From the NCBI RefSeq assembly GCF_003385185.1, contig NZ_PQHZ01000002.1:213447-277446 (forward strand): a stretch of DNA of 64,000 bases, in the 5' to 3' direction. The translations under genes were made by a program, and so were the position numbers. Source of the DNA: Amycolatopsis palatopharyngis (GTDB lineage Bacteria > Actinomycetota > Actinomycetes > Mycobacteriales > Pseudonocardiaceae). The notes below the pieces were generated by a model that was not told the origin of the DNA, ran no database searches, and worked only from the letters and a program-made list of their open reading frames with translations. Below, one piece after another: positions 30,750-38,200 of this stretch (the first letter of the stretch is position 1; each line of letters starts with the position of its first letter).

Positions 30750-31211
30750 ATGGCGGTCGAGATCGGTTCGCAGGCTCCGGACTTCACGCTCAAGGACTTC
30801 AACAAGCAGGACGTGACACTGTCGTCCTTCCAGGGCGACAAGCCGGTGCTACTGGTCTTCTACCCCTTCGCGTTCAGTGGGATCTGCCAGGGCGAGTTGT
30901 GCCAGCTGCGCGACGAGTTCGCTGACTACAGCGACAAGGGCGTGCAGGTGCTCGGCGTTTCCGTCGACACCCCGTTCTCGCTGAAGGCTTGGGCCGAGCA
31001 GCAGGGGTACCAGTTCCCGCTGCTGTCGGACTTCTGGCCGCACGGCGAGGTCGCGCAGGCCTACGGCGTGTTCAACGAGAAGGCGGGACTTGCCAACCGG
31101 GGCACCTTCCTGATCGACAAGGAAGGCGTGGTCCGGTTCGCCGAGATCAACCAGCCCGGCGAGGCCCGCGACCAGCAGGCATGGAAGAAGGCGGTCGCCG
31201 ATCTGGGATGA
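30750..31211 (+). CDS. ahpE: AhpE-type peroxiredoxin
   Basis: A 153-residue thioredoxin-fold peroxidase. FYPFAFSGICQGELCQLRDEF holds the peroxidatic Cys46 in the PxxxxxxC context. FPLLSDFWPHGEVAQAYGVFNEKAGLANRGTFLIDKEG is nearly identical in pattern to mycobacterial AhpE (Rv2238c), and gene order relative to DUF3052 and aceE is conserved. It reduces peroxides, with mycothiol or mycoredoxin as likely reductant. A second cysteine, Cys51, stands where the mycobacterial enzyme, as I recall it, has Asp. That could give an intramolecular disulfide. Confidence 0.9.
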   Translation: MAVEIGSQAPDFTLKDFNKQDVTLSSFQGDKPVLLVFYPFAFSGICQGELCQLRDEFADYSDKGVQVLGVSVDTPFSLKAWAEQQGYQFPLLSDFWPHGEVAQAYGVFNEKAGLANRGTFLIDKEGVVRFAEINQPGEARDQQAWKKAVADLG

Positions 31212-31221
31212 TCGGTACCAG

Positions 31222-31248
31222 GTGACGTCCGGCCATTCCGGACGTCAC
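31222..31248 (+). terminator. Hairpin terminator after ahpE
   Basis: GTGACGTCCGG (31222-31232) and CCGGACGTCAC (31238-31248) are perfect inverse complements around CCATT, 10 bases after the ahpE stop and 5 bases before the tRNA. There is no T-run. Confidence 0.7.
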
Positions 31249-31253
31249 AGCCA

Positions 31254-31325
31254 GGGCGCATAGCTCAGCGGAAGAGCACCTCGCTTACAACGAGGGGGTC
31301 GCAGGTTCGAACCCTGCTGCGCCCA
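31254..31325 (+). tRNA. tRNA-Val (anticodon TAC)
   Basis: The cloverleaf is complete. The acceptor stem GGGCGCA/TGCGCCC, a D-arm with GCTC...GAGC, and the anticodon stem CCTCG/CGAGG flank a CTTACAA loop with anticodon TAC at 31286-31288. The T-arm is GCAGG-TTCGAAC-CCTGC. The discriminator is A at 31325. CCA is not encoded. Confidence 0.97.
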
Positions 31326-31500
31326 CCCATCCATATCAGTGCGAACCTTTCGCACCGAAGTCCTGTCGGCCTTTGCTTCGGGTGCCCGGGGATTTCGGCA
31401 TCTGCCGAAATGACGTATGGGGTTTTGGCTTCGTCGCGGCGGGTGCGTAGTTCGGTGAGGTGCTTGCGCGGCTTTGGACGCGTGGTGGTGGGGTTCGTGC

Positions 31501-32220
31501 TCATCGGAGGAATCCGTAGGCGTCGGTGTTGATCAGGATGATGCTGGCGACCATGCCCCATGCCGGTGCGAGGATCCACAGGCTGTTCGTTCCGCCGATG
31601 AAGATCGCGAGGTCGCGTTTGGTGTGCCCGACGTGTTCCTTGTTGAAGAAGTAGGCGACGTAGTAGAGGACCGTGCCGTAGAACATCATCCAGAAGACGA
31701 TCAGGCCCATGATCCCCAACGTGCGTGCCGGCATGATGTCGAAGGTGAGACCGTAAATGAACAGCAGCGACGGGATCAGCGTCACGTACCCGTTGCCGGA
31801 GTCGATCCAGAACCCGAACGACTTGCGGTTGGCATAGGCGGGATCGAACAGCGAGTACGACGACCAGACCTGCGCCCAGGTACTTGGCCGCGCGATCTCA
31901 CGGAGTCGGATGGGCGCGGTGAAGAAGTCGCGCACCCGGTCGAGTTCGCGTCCGCGGTAGTCCGCGACGAACTGCTTGTGCTGCCGCTCGACCAGTGAGA
32001 TGCGCAGATTCAGCGAGATCTCCCACAGTGCGATCATCACGTTGATCCAGGTGAACGTGACCAGAATGATCTGCCCGATGTTGAGGCCGTATCGCGCGAT
32101 ATGCAGGGCGATCGGTATCGCGGCGCCGGCCACGACGAACGCGGCAACCACCATCCAGACACGAAGAACACCGGCGCTGCGAACAGGATGTGCCGCTGTG
32201 GACTCGGTTACTTCCAGCAT
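31501..32220 (-). CDS. Polytopic membrane protein, unknown function
   Basis: A 239-residue protein with about five hydrophobic helices (VWMVVAAFVVAGAAIPIALHI, IGQIILVTFTWINVMIALWEISL, YVTLIPSLLFIYGLTF, LGIMGLIVFWMMFYGTVLYYVAYFF, WILAPAWGMVASIILI). The hydrophilic middle loop is rich in Arg. No motif identifies a family. Its start overlaps the end of the upstream TetR gene by 13 bp, so the regulator and membrane protein are one unit. A transport or lipid-related role under TetR control is possible, but this is a guess. Confidence 0.65.
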   Translation of the reverse strand: MLEVTESTAAHPVRSAGVLRVWMVVAAFVVAGAAIPIALHIARYGLNIGQIILVTFTWINVMIALWEISLNLRISLVERQHKQFVADYRGRELDRVRDFFTAPIRLREIARPSTWAQVWSSYSLFDPAYANRKSFGFWIDSGNGYVTLIPSLLFIYGLTFDIMPARTLGIMGLIVFWMMFYGTVLYYVAYFFNKEHVGHTKRDLAIFIGGTNSLWILAPAWGMVASIILINTDAYGFLR

Positions 32221-32867
32221 TGGGTCCGGGCTCCTTCGAGAGCTTGTTCGGTGAGCTGATGCAAGGTCGGGCCACGGGGATCGTCGCGTTCGAGCCAGCG
32301 CAGGAAGGCGAACTCGGCGGCAGCGAGCACTGTGTGGACGAGCAGGCCGGGCCGGAGGTCCTCGTCGGGTCCCGCGCCCATCCGGTCGCCGAGGAGTTTG
32401 GTCAGCTGCGCGCGCTCGAACGGGCCGATCAGTGCGACTCGGTCGAGTACATGCGGTGCTGCCCGAATCGCGGCGCGCCAGTTGCCCAGTGCCTCCTCAT
32501 CGGCGATGAACGCTCGGCTCCACTGCAGGCTGGCCTGGCACAGCGCTTCTTCGGGCGACTCACTGCGCGGCCGTGCCTGCAGGTTGTCGACGAGGGCCGT
32601 GCCGGCCCGGCGAAGAGTGCCCAACAGCAGATCCTCTTTGCTGGTCACATACCGGAAGTAGGTGCTGTGCCCGATACCTGCGGCCGCCGCGATTTCCTCG
32701 GTGGTCACCGCATCGAAACCGCGCTCGGCGAACAGTCGCAACGCTGCCCGTTGAATGTCCTGACGGATCAGTGCCTTCTGCCGGTCCCGCAATGATTCAG
32801 CCACGCGCGTCACCCAGATCCGCTTCGATCGCCGCCTTGCCAACTCCGCCGGTAGCCCATCGGGCAA
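32208..32867 (-). CDS. TetR-family regulator
   Basis: Up to 219 residues. A clear TetR helix-turn-helix (IQRAALRLFAERGFDAVTTEEIAAAAGIGHSTYFRYVTSKEDLL) is followed by a helical ligand domain. Start choice is uncertain: TTG at 32867, GTG at 32823, or GTG at 32814 (M-AESLRDRQKALIRQD), the last giving the most typical N-terminus. The gene overlaps and probably controls the membrane protein downstream. A 30-bp inverted repeat upstream (32899-32928) is the likely operator. Confidence 0.8.
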   Translation of the reverse strand: MPDGLPAELARRRSKRIWVTRVAESLRDRQKALIRQDIQRAALRLFAERGFDAVTTEEIAAAAGIGHSTYFRYVTSKEDLLLGTLRRAGTALVDNLQARPRSESPEEALCQASLQWSRAFIADEEALGNWRAAIRAAPHVLDRVALIGPFERAQLTKLLGDRMGAGPDEDLRPGLLVHTVLAAAEFAFLRWLERDDPRGPTLHQLTEQALEGARTQCWK

Positions 32868-32898
32868 CGCGCAACATGAACCCTCCCGAAGACAGAGC

Positions 32899-32928
32899 CT
32901 CTTAATGTGAGAGAGACTCTCTTAAGAG
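32899..32928. promoter_or_regulatory. Nested inverted repeat upstream of TetR gene (32208-32867)
   Basis: The outer arms CTCTTAA (32899-32905) and TTAAGAG (32922-32928) enclose an inner near-perfect palindrome AGAGAG-A-CTCTCT. The two-fold symmetric, AT-containing element in otherwise GC-rich DNA fits an autoregulatory TetR operator and promoter. Confidence 0.6.
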
Positions 32929-33059
32929 GGTAGGGTATCGCAACGGCGCGGATCCGGAAACGGATAGCGGAGGGCAACCTCGCCTGTGGATAACCTCGGC
33001 AGCGCGGAACCGGGCCCAGGAAAGCTGTTCGCTGACTCGGCTCTTTGCCGTCGAGTTGG

Positions 33060-33659
33060 CTAGCCGCCGAGGGCTGGTCCGATCCAGCGCCGGACGAGAG
33101 TCCGCAGTTCGTCTTCGCTGAGTGCTGGCGTCGAGGGGTACTGCAGAAAGGACATGAAGAGTCGCATCAGGACCTCGGCGAGTCCCTGGAGGTCCTCGTC
33201 GGTGGTGACGCCGACGGCGGACCAGTCGACCGGCACGTTGCGCAGAATCCGCGCGCCATAGGAGAAGGACAAGGAAGAGATGACTCCGTCGGTGAAGAAG
33301 TCGGCCTCGCCCGCCTGCAAGAGCAGGCCCAGATAGGGCTCGTCGGGAATCGTCCGGACGGCGAACACCACCGATTCCGCGGCAGCTTCCGCGGGGCTGC
33401 CAGACGAAGCCAGGTGGCGTTCCATCCGCTCGGCGAACTCCTCGACACCGGCCAGGGCAACGGCACGGAGAATGTCTTTCAGGCCCGGGAAGTAACGGTA
33501 GACGGTCTGCCGGGTCACACCGGCCTCGGCGGCGACGTCGGAAAGGTTGGTTTTGGCGAGCCCCACGCGGTCGAGGCACGTTGTTGCCGCCGCGACGATC
33601 CGACAGCGTGCCTCGTCCTCGGTGCCGGGCGGGTTGCCCTGCCATCCGTGATGCCCCAT
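33060..33659 (-). CDS. TetR-family regulator of the flavoprotein operon
   Basis: A 199-residue regulator with a canonical TetR helix-turn-helix (IVAAATTCLDRVGLAKTNLSDVAAEAGVTRQTVYRYFPGLKDIL). The second ATG (33659) is preferred. GGGGGAGG (33670-33677) is 9-10 bases upstream of it, but touches the first ATG at 33668. It is the last gene of a three-gene leftward unit (flavoprotein, membrane protein, regulator; gap 30 bp). It likely acts on the CATTCATAC/GTATGAATG repeat at the head of that unit. Confidence 0.82.
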   Translation of the reverse strand: MGHHGWQGNPPGTEDEARCRIVAAATTCLDRVGLAKTNLSDVAAEAGVTRQTVYRYFPGLKDILRAVALAGVEEFAERMERHLASSGSPAEAAAESVVFAVRTIPDEPYLGLLLQAGEADFFTDGVISSLSFSYGARILRNVPVDWSAVGVTTDEDLQGLAEVLMRLFMSFLQYPSTPALSEDELRTLVRRWIGPALGG

Positions 33660-33689
33660 GCGCTCCATCCTCCCCCGAGCCCGGATAGC

Positions 33690-34814
33690 TCACACCGGGG
33701 CAGGTGCCCAACGGCGCGCGAGATCCTTCCGGTACAGCGCGGTCAGCAACAGGCCAGCCCCGAGGAAGCAGGCGAACGCGTAAGGCCCGCTTCCGACCGG
33801 GGTGCCGTCAGCGGTGATGCCGTCGTCCGCGGCGAAGTACGCGGGCAGGGCACTGATCCAGAACACAGCCATTCCACTCAGGTAGGCGGCGGGGTAGAAC
33901 CGGGCGAAGGTGGACAGGGGCTCGTCCGTCCCAGGGTCTGGAGACCTCAGGTGCGAGACGACGATCCAGGCGCCGGCCAGCCAGATCAGGGCCAGTTCGA
34001 CGCCGAGAACCCAGGCCTGTGCGGTTGTGTTGGGATTGTCCCCGCCGAAGAAGCTCGACGGGATGCCGGCGACCGCCATGGTCGGCGGTGTGAGGACACC
34101 GGCCACCGCGGTGCGCAGCACCAGTGACCACCCGCGCCGTGGGCCACCGTCGGGCGCCGGGCCACCGGTCAGACGCACGACCAGATAGGTCATGGCCGCC
34201 ATCGAGACGGAGGCGAACAGCAGCATGCTGTTCAGCGGCACTGCCGCCATGGCGGGGTGGTTGACGATGTGGTTGTCCATGTTCCAGGACCACCACTTCA
34301 GCTGTGGGCCAAGGTGATCGAAAACCTCGTAGAACACGTGGCAGACGAACGCGACGGCCACCGACCCGGCCATCGGGCCACGGCGCCGGAAGATTCCGAG
34401 CGACCGCACGAGTTCGTAGGCGAGCTGACTGATCACCGGGTAGAACGCGATGATGTAGAGCGGCAGCCGGTCCCCCATGAACTGCACGGTGAACTGGTTG
34501 TGGGCAAAGATGAAACCGTACAGCTCGTCCAGGCCGAACCACTCCGGGAAGTACAGCGGTGGTTCGGTCACGAAGAGGTAGACAAGCGAGGCGCACCACA
34601 GTGCCAGGTTGACCGGATCGCCCGCGCGGTGCCGGCGGACGGCGTGCACCAGGGCGAAAACGGCGCCGCCGATGATGAGCAGCTCGAGCAGCGGCATCGT
34701 CCAGTGTGCGAGCTCCCAGGGGGAGCGGATCGAGACCACCGGGGCGACGTCGTGGCAGTCGAAACCGAGGTCGCGGGTGAGTTCCTCCGCGTCCGGGCCG
34801 CACACGGCGCTCAT
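33690..34814 (-). CDS. Polytopic membrane protein, unknown function, coupled to flavoprotein
   Basis: A 374-residue protein with about eight hydrophobic segments and conserved-looking His/Asp/Trp-rich loops at the membrane surface (ELAHWTMPLLELLII, PPLYFPEWFGLDELYGFIFAHNQFTVQFMGDRLPLY, HVFYEVFDHLGPQLKWWSWNMDNHIVNHPAMAAVPLNSM). Such patterns occur in membrane enzymes acting on lipids or terpenoids (EXPERA/carotenoid-type), but no family can be named with confidence. Its ATG overlaps the flavoprotein stop by four bases (34811-34814), implying coupled translation and a shared pathway. Confidence 0.65.
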   Translation of the reverse strand: MSAVCGPDAEELTRDLGFDCHDVAPVVSIRSPWELAHWTMPLLELLIIGGAVFALVHAVRRHRAGDPVNLALWCASLVYLFVTEPPLYFPEWFGLDELYGFIFAHNQFTVQFMGDRLPLYIIAFYPVISQLAYELVRSLGIFRRRGPMAGSVAVAFVCHVFYEVFDHLGPQLKWWSWNMDNHIVNHPAMAAVPLNSMLLFASVSMAAMTYLVVRLTGGPAPDGGPRRGWSLVLRTAVAGVLTPPTMAVAGIPSSFFGGDNPNTTAQAWVLGVELALIWLAGAWIVVSHLRSPDPGTDEPLSTFARFYPAAYLSGMAVFWISALPAYFAADDGITADGTPVGSGPYAFACFLGAGLLLTALYRKDLARRWAPAPV

Positions 34815-36310
34815 CGTGCGACGGTCGATGTCATGGCACTGCCGGTGCCCTCCGGTGAGTAGTCGGTGGCAGGTGGTTCGGCTTGCGGATCGAACCCGAA
34901 GGGGATCCGGTGCCGGCCCAACGCAGCGCGGATGCGGTAACGCACGAGTCCCGCGATCACCCGCGGGTTCCGCAGCATGTCCCCCAGCGACTCGTCGAGA
35001 TTGAACACCTTGGCGAAGTGCTCATCGACAACATCGTCCTCACGGGCGGCACCGACGATGAGACTGAACGCCGGGACAGACACGGCCGCCAGGATGCGAC
35101 GTCGCCACTCGGGCACCTTCTCCGTACCCACCGCACATTCGTAGCTCTGGTCCCTGGCCATCACCAGGCGCCACGGCACGCTGAGCAGTTTGCGCTGTGC
35201 TTTGAGGAACCGCGAGAAGAACCCCGCGTCGAGCCGCTCGGCGCGGGAGAGGTGCTCGCGCAGCAACAGTGCCGAACCCGACGCGGAGCTGATGCCCTGT
35301 GCGTAGAACGGGTTGAACGCGCAGATCGAGTCGCCGATGAACACCAGACCCCGCGCAGGCGTGCGCAGACGGTCGTAGCGTCGCCACTTGTTGCCGGTCG
35401 ACCGGGTCAGGTGCACCTCCGAGGTGGGAGCGCACTGGTCCATCGCGGCCGCGAACAACGGTGTCCGCACCCGGCGGGCCGATCCGACGAACGCGTCGGT
35501 GGTGCGCGGCATCTCGAGTCCCCATGAGCCCATGCAGGCGATCACCCGGTTGCCCTCGATGGGGAAGAAGTTGACCAGGAATTCGTGCTCGGCGGGGTGC
35601 TCACCCTTGTCCGGGGTTGGCATGATCACCAGGTGCTGCCACCACCAGGACCCAGGCCGCTGCGCGGGTGAGGGCAGGTCATACCAGCGCGAGGTGTAGG
35701 TGACCTTGGCGTCGAGCGTCCGCACCTCGGGCTCGGGCCAGCCCGCCGCCGCCAGCCACTTGCCGACCGAGGAGCCGCGGCCCATCGCGTCCACCACGAA
35801 GTCGGCGTCGACGTGCTCGTCGCCGGTGGACGTGGCGAAGTCGACCCCGGTGACCGCCCCGTCGCGGGTGCCGCCACCCCGCACGGTCAGGCCGCTCACC
35901 GCGGCACCTTCGCGGATGACGACGTTGGCCAGACCTCGCACCTGGTCGCGCAACACCCGCTCGATGAGGATCCGCGAACCGTAGATCATCGTCATCGAGC
36001 TGCGCTTGCGTGCCGACCAGCCCTCCCCGTCGAGGTATGCGGCGTCCATGGACGGCATCAGATGCAGCCCGCCCGCGGCGATGAGGTCGTCCTCGAAACC
36101 GGGGAACAGCTCCCCGATCGCTCGACGCCCCGAATTCAGCAGGAAGTGCGGGTGTTTGCTCTGCGGCACGCCACGCCGGTGCTCGGCCTCTGCCGGAAGC
36201 TCATCGCGGTCCAGCACCAGTACCTGGTCGAAGTGCGGGGCGAGCGCCCCCGCGGTGCACAGACCGGCGGCACTGCCGCCAAGGACGACGGCGGTCTTGC
36301 CAAGCCGCAT
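34811..36310 (-). CDS. FAD-dependent monooxygenase/oxidoreductase (PHBH/geranylgeranyl-reductase fold)
   Basis: A 499-residue flavoprotein. The N-terminal Rossmann motif AVVLGGSAAGLCTAGALAPHFDQVLVLDRD binds FAD. FVVDAMGRGSSVGKWL corresponds to the DG-type motif, and GLVFIGDSICAFNPFYAQGISSASGSALLL is the GD motif closing the flavin site of p-hydroxybenzoate-hydroxylase-fold enzymes. Substrate unknown. The coupling to a polytopic membrane protein suggests a hydrophobic substrate. The ATG at 36310 is favoured by GTGGAG nine bases upstream. The 36325 GTG is an alternative start. Confidence 0.8.
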   Translation of the reverse strand: MRLGKTAVVLGGSAAGLCTAGALAPHFDQVLVLDRDELPAEAEHRRGVPQSKHPHFLLNSGRRAIGELFPGFEDDLIAAGGLHLMPSMDAAYLDGEGWSARKRSSMTMIYGSRILIERVLRDQVRGLANVVIREGAAVSGLTVRGGGTRDGAVTGVDFATSTGDEHVDADFVVDAMGRGSSVGKWLAAAGWPEPEVRTLDAKVTYTSRWYDLPSPAQRPGSWWWQHLVIMPTPDKGEHPAEHEFLVNFFPIEGNRVIACMGSWGLEMPRTTDAFVGSARRVRTPLFAAAMDQCAPTSEVHLTRSTGNKWRRYDRLRTPARGLVFIGDSICAFNPFYAQGISSASGSALLLREHLSRAERLDAGFFSRFLKAQRKLLSVPWRLVMARDQSYECAVGTEKVPEWRRRILAAVSVPAFSLIVGAAREDDVVDEHFAKVFNLDESLGDMLRNPRVIAGLVRYRIRAALGRHRIPFGFDPQAEPPATDYSPEGTGSAMTSTVAR

Positions 36311-36326
36311 GCGGATCAACTCCACT

Positions 36327-36359
36327 CATTCATACAAAGTGACAGCTAACGTATGAATG
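36327..36359. promoter_or_regulatory. Inverted repeat operator at the head of the flavoprotein operon
   Basis: CATTCATAC (36327-36335) and GTATGAATG (36351-36359) are perfect 9-bp inverse complements with a 15-base spacer. They lie just upstream of the flavoprotein start. They are likely the site of the TetR protein encoded at the end of the same operon. Confidence 0.65.
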
Positions 36360-36899
36360 TTCGGTGGGCGTGTCAAGGGACCGGATGCACGGGACGGCTC
36401 AGCGGCCGGTCTGGCCGCCGTTGGTCTCGATGTCACCCGGCGATCGCCGGAACCGGAGGTGCTGGGAACTCGCGCGCTCTCGCCGTTTTGCTGGCAAACA
36501 GAAGCAGCCCGGTGTGCGGATTCCGCTCACGGAACCGAGCTGTGCGGCGTGCGGCAGTGGAATGGGGCATGAAGTGCAGGCACGCGGCGGAAAGGAAATC
36601 AGAGTGGCCATTGGTCGACGTCTAACCACGCACCAAAGGGTCCGCAGTTAGCGACCTCTGCTCCTCGCCTCTTCTCCCAGACGAGCAACGCCGCGTCCGC
36701 ATCCGGCCGGTGTCGTCGTTCTCCGCCGGTTCGCTCAGGACAGTAAATGCCTCGTCGCTGGCAATGCCTCGGCTTGCTCAACCGGGCGCCCCGCAACACC
36801 TGCTGTGCCGCCCTCCGCTGCCGTCCTTTGAGGTCAGCCGGCCGTGCCAACAGCCCCTGCAGGTCGCTCTGCACGGCAACCACTTCCCCGGGACACCAG
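36360..36899. other. Gene-free region between flavoprotein operon and selD
   Basis: Several short frames exist on both strands, but none has a ribosome-binding site, family motif or sustained codon bias. The sequence looks like decayed coding or intergenic DNA. The right end runs into the 21-bp tandem repeat. I see no RNA gene. Confidence 0.5.
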
Positions 36900-37016
36900 A
36901 ACTGCAAAGTCGGGCCCCGGAACTGCCAACTCGGGCCCGGGAACTGCCAACTCGGGCCCGGGAACTGCTAAGTCGGGCCCGGGAACTGCTAAGTCGGGCC
37001 CGGGAACTGCTAAGTC
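36900..37016. repeat. 21-bp tandem repeat, 5.6 copies
   Basis: Five complete 21-bp units plus 12 bases (117 bp in all). The unit is AACTGCTAAGTC plus CGGGCCCGGG with small variants (AACTGCAAAGTC, AACTGCCAACTC). The two leftmost variants differ from the three uniform right-hand units, suggesting recent duplication on the right. Each unit carries a GC-rich palindrome. The array ends at the selD stop codon (37015-37017). Confidence 0.95.
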
Positions 37017-38007
37017 AGTGGACTTGGATGGTGTGGGGGGTTTGCGGGATGAGTTCGCCGATGACCGGGGCGCCGGGGATTTCGCCCGCTACCAGTAGGC
37101 CGCCGGAGGTTTGGGCGTCGGCCAGCAGGAGGGCCTCCTCCTCGGAGATCGCCGTCAGGTCGACGTGCGGGCGGACCCAGTCGAGGTTTCGGCGGGTGCC
37201 GCCGCTGACGTGACCTTCGCGCAGCGCCTCGCGGGCGCCGTCGAGGTAGGGCACCGCGGCGGAGTTCAGCACCGCCGTGACGCCGCTGGCCCTCGCCAGC
37301 TTGTGCAGGTGGCCGAGCAGACCGAACCCGGTGATGTCTGTGGCGCACCGAACCCCGGCGGCCAGCGCGGCCGTCGCGGCGGCCGCGTTGAGCGAAGCCA
37401 TGGTCTCGATCGCCTGCTCATGCCGTTCACCGGTCGCCTTGTGCCTGGTGTTGAGCACGCCGATGCCCAGCGGCTTCGTCAGCGACAGCGGCACGCCCGG
37501 CCTGCCCGCGTCGTTGCGCAGCAGCCGCTCCGGATCGGCGGTGCCGGTCACCGCCAGTCCGTACTTTGGTTCGGGGTCATCGACGCTGTGCCCGCCCGCG
37601 AGGTGACAGCCCGCTTCGGCGCATACATCCGAACCGCCGCGCAGCACCTCGCCGGCCAGTTCGAACGGCAGCACGTCGCGCGGCCAGCCGAGCAGGTTCA
37701 CCGCGACTACCGGCCGCCCGCCCATCGCGTAGACGTCGGACAACGCGTTCGCCGCCGCGATCCGGCCCCAGTCGTACGGATCGTCCACCACCGGGGTGAA
37801 GAAGTCTGTCGTGGCGATCACCGCGATGCCGTCGGCGATGCGCACCGCAGCCGCGTCGTCACCGTGCTCGAGGCCGACCAGCAACTCGCCCGCAGCCGTG
37901 CCCTGCACGGGCCGGGACAGGCCGCTGACCACATCTTCCAGTTCGCCGGGCGGAATCTTGCACGCACAACCACCGCCGTGCGCGTACTGCGTCAGTCGGT
38001 AACCCAT
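37015..38007 (-). CDS. selD: Selenophosphate synthetase
   Basis: A 330-residue ATP-dependent enzyme that converts selenide and ATP to monoselenophosphate, the selenium donor for SelA. The N-terminal active-site loop HGGGCACK contains Cys14 and Cys16 and the catalytic Lys17; this version uses Cys, not selenocysteine. Further hallmarks are the GDDAAAVRIADG Mg-ATP site, DFFTPVVDDPYDWGRIAAANALSDVYAMGG, and AGGHSVDDPEPKYGLAVTG. It is transcribed away from tRNA-Sec and selA, with 73 bp between its start and the tRNA. Confidence 0.95.
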   Translation of the reverse strand: MGYRLTQYAHGGGCACKIPPGELEDVVSGLSRPVQGTAAGELLVGLEHGDDAAAVRIADGIAVIATTDFFTPVVDDPYDWGRIAAANALSDVYAMGGRPVVAVNLLGWPRDVLPFELAGEVLRGGSDVCAEAGCHLAGGHSVDDPEPKYGLAVTGTADPERLLRNDAGRPGVPLSLTKPLGIGVLNTRHKATGERHEQAIETMASLNAAAATAALAAGVRCATDITGFGLLGHLHKLARASGVTAVLNSAAVPYLDGAREALREGHVSGGTRRNLDWVRPHVDLTAISEEEALLLADAQTSGGLLVAGEIPGAPVIGELIPQTPHTIQVH

Positions 38008-38080
38008 GTCCCCATGCTGCCCTATCGGTCGCGCATCCCGCTCTTCCTTGCGAGGATGGCAGGGCTGTGTCCGTTTTCAG

Positions 38081-38175
38081 GGAGGCGTATCCGGTCTGGT
38101 GGCCGGCGCGGTCTTCAACACCGTTGAACGGCAGGCACTGCCGTTGGCGGGTTCGATTCCCGTCCGCCTCCGCCA
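38081..38175 (+). tRNA. selC: Selenocysteine tRNA (anticodon TCA)
   Basis: The acceptor arm GGAGGCG (38081-38087) pairs with CGCCTCC, with discriminator G38172 and an encoded CCA to 38175. The anticodon loop CTTCAAC carries TCA at 38115-38117. A long variable arm forms the hairpin AACGGCAG-GCA-CTGCCGTT, and the T-loop TTCGATT follows. The extra-long variable arm and UCA anticodon are diagnostic of tRNA-Sec. It lies between selD and selA. Confidence 0.96.
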
Positions 38176-38200
38176 ACCGCCCCACGGGAGGCATGCCCGC

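Noticed and set aside
36470..36560. Possible tRNA or tRNA remnant (translated GIRTPG-like pattern)
   Set aside because: No acceptor or anticodon stem can be formed around the T-arm-like sequence.
36353..36651. Small protein-coding frames in the region upstream of selD
   Set aside because: Multiple overlapping frames on both strands without ribosome-binding sites or motifs; likely chance open frames in GC-rich DNA.
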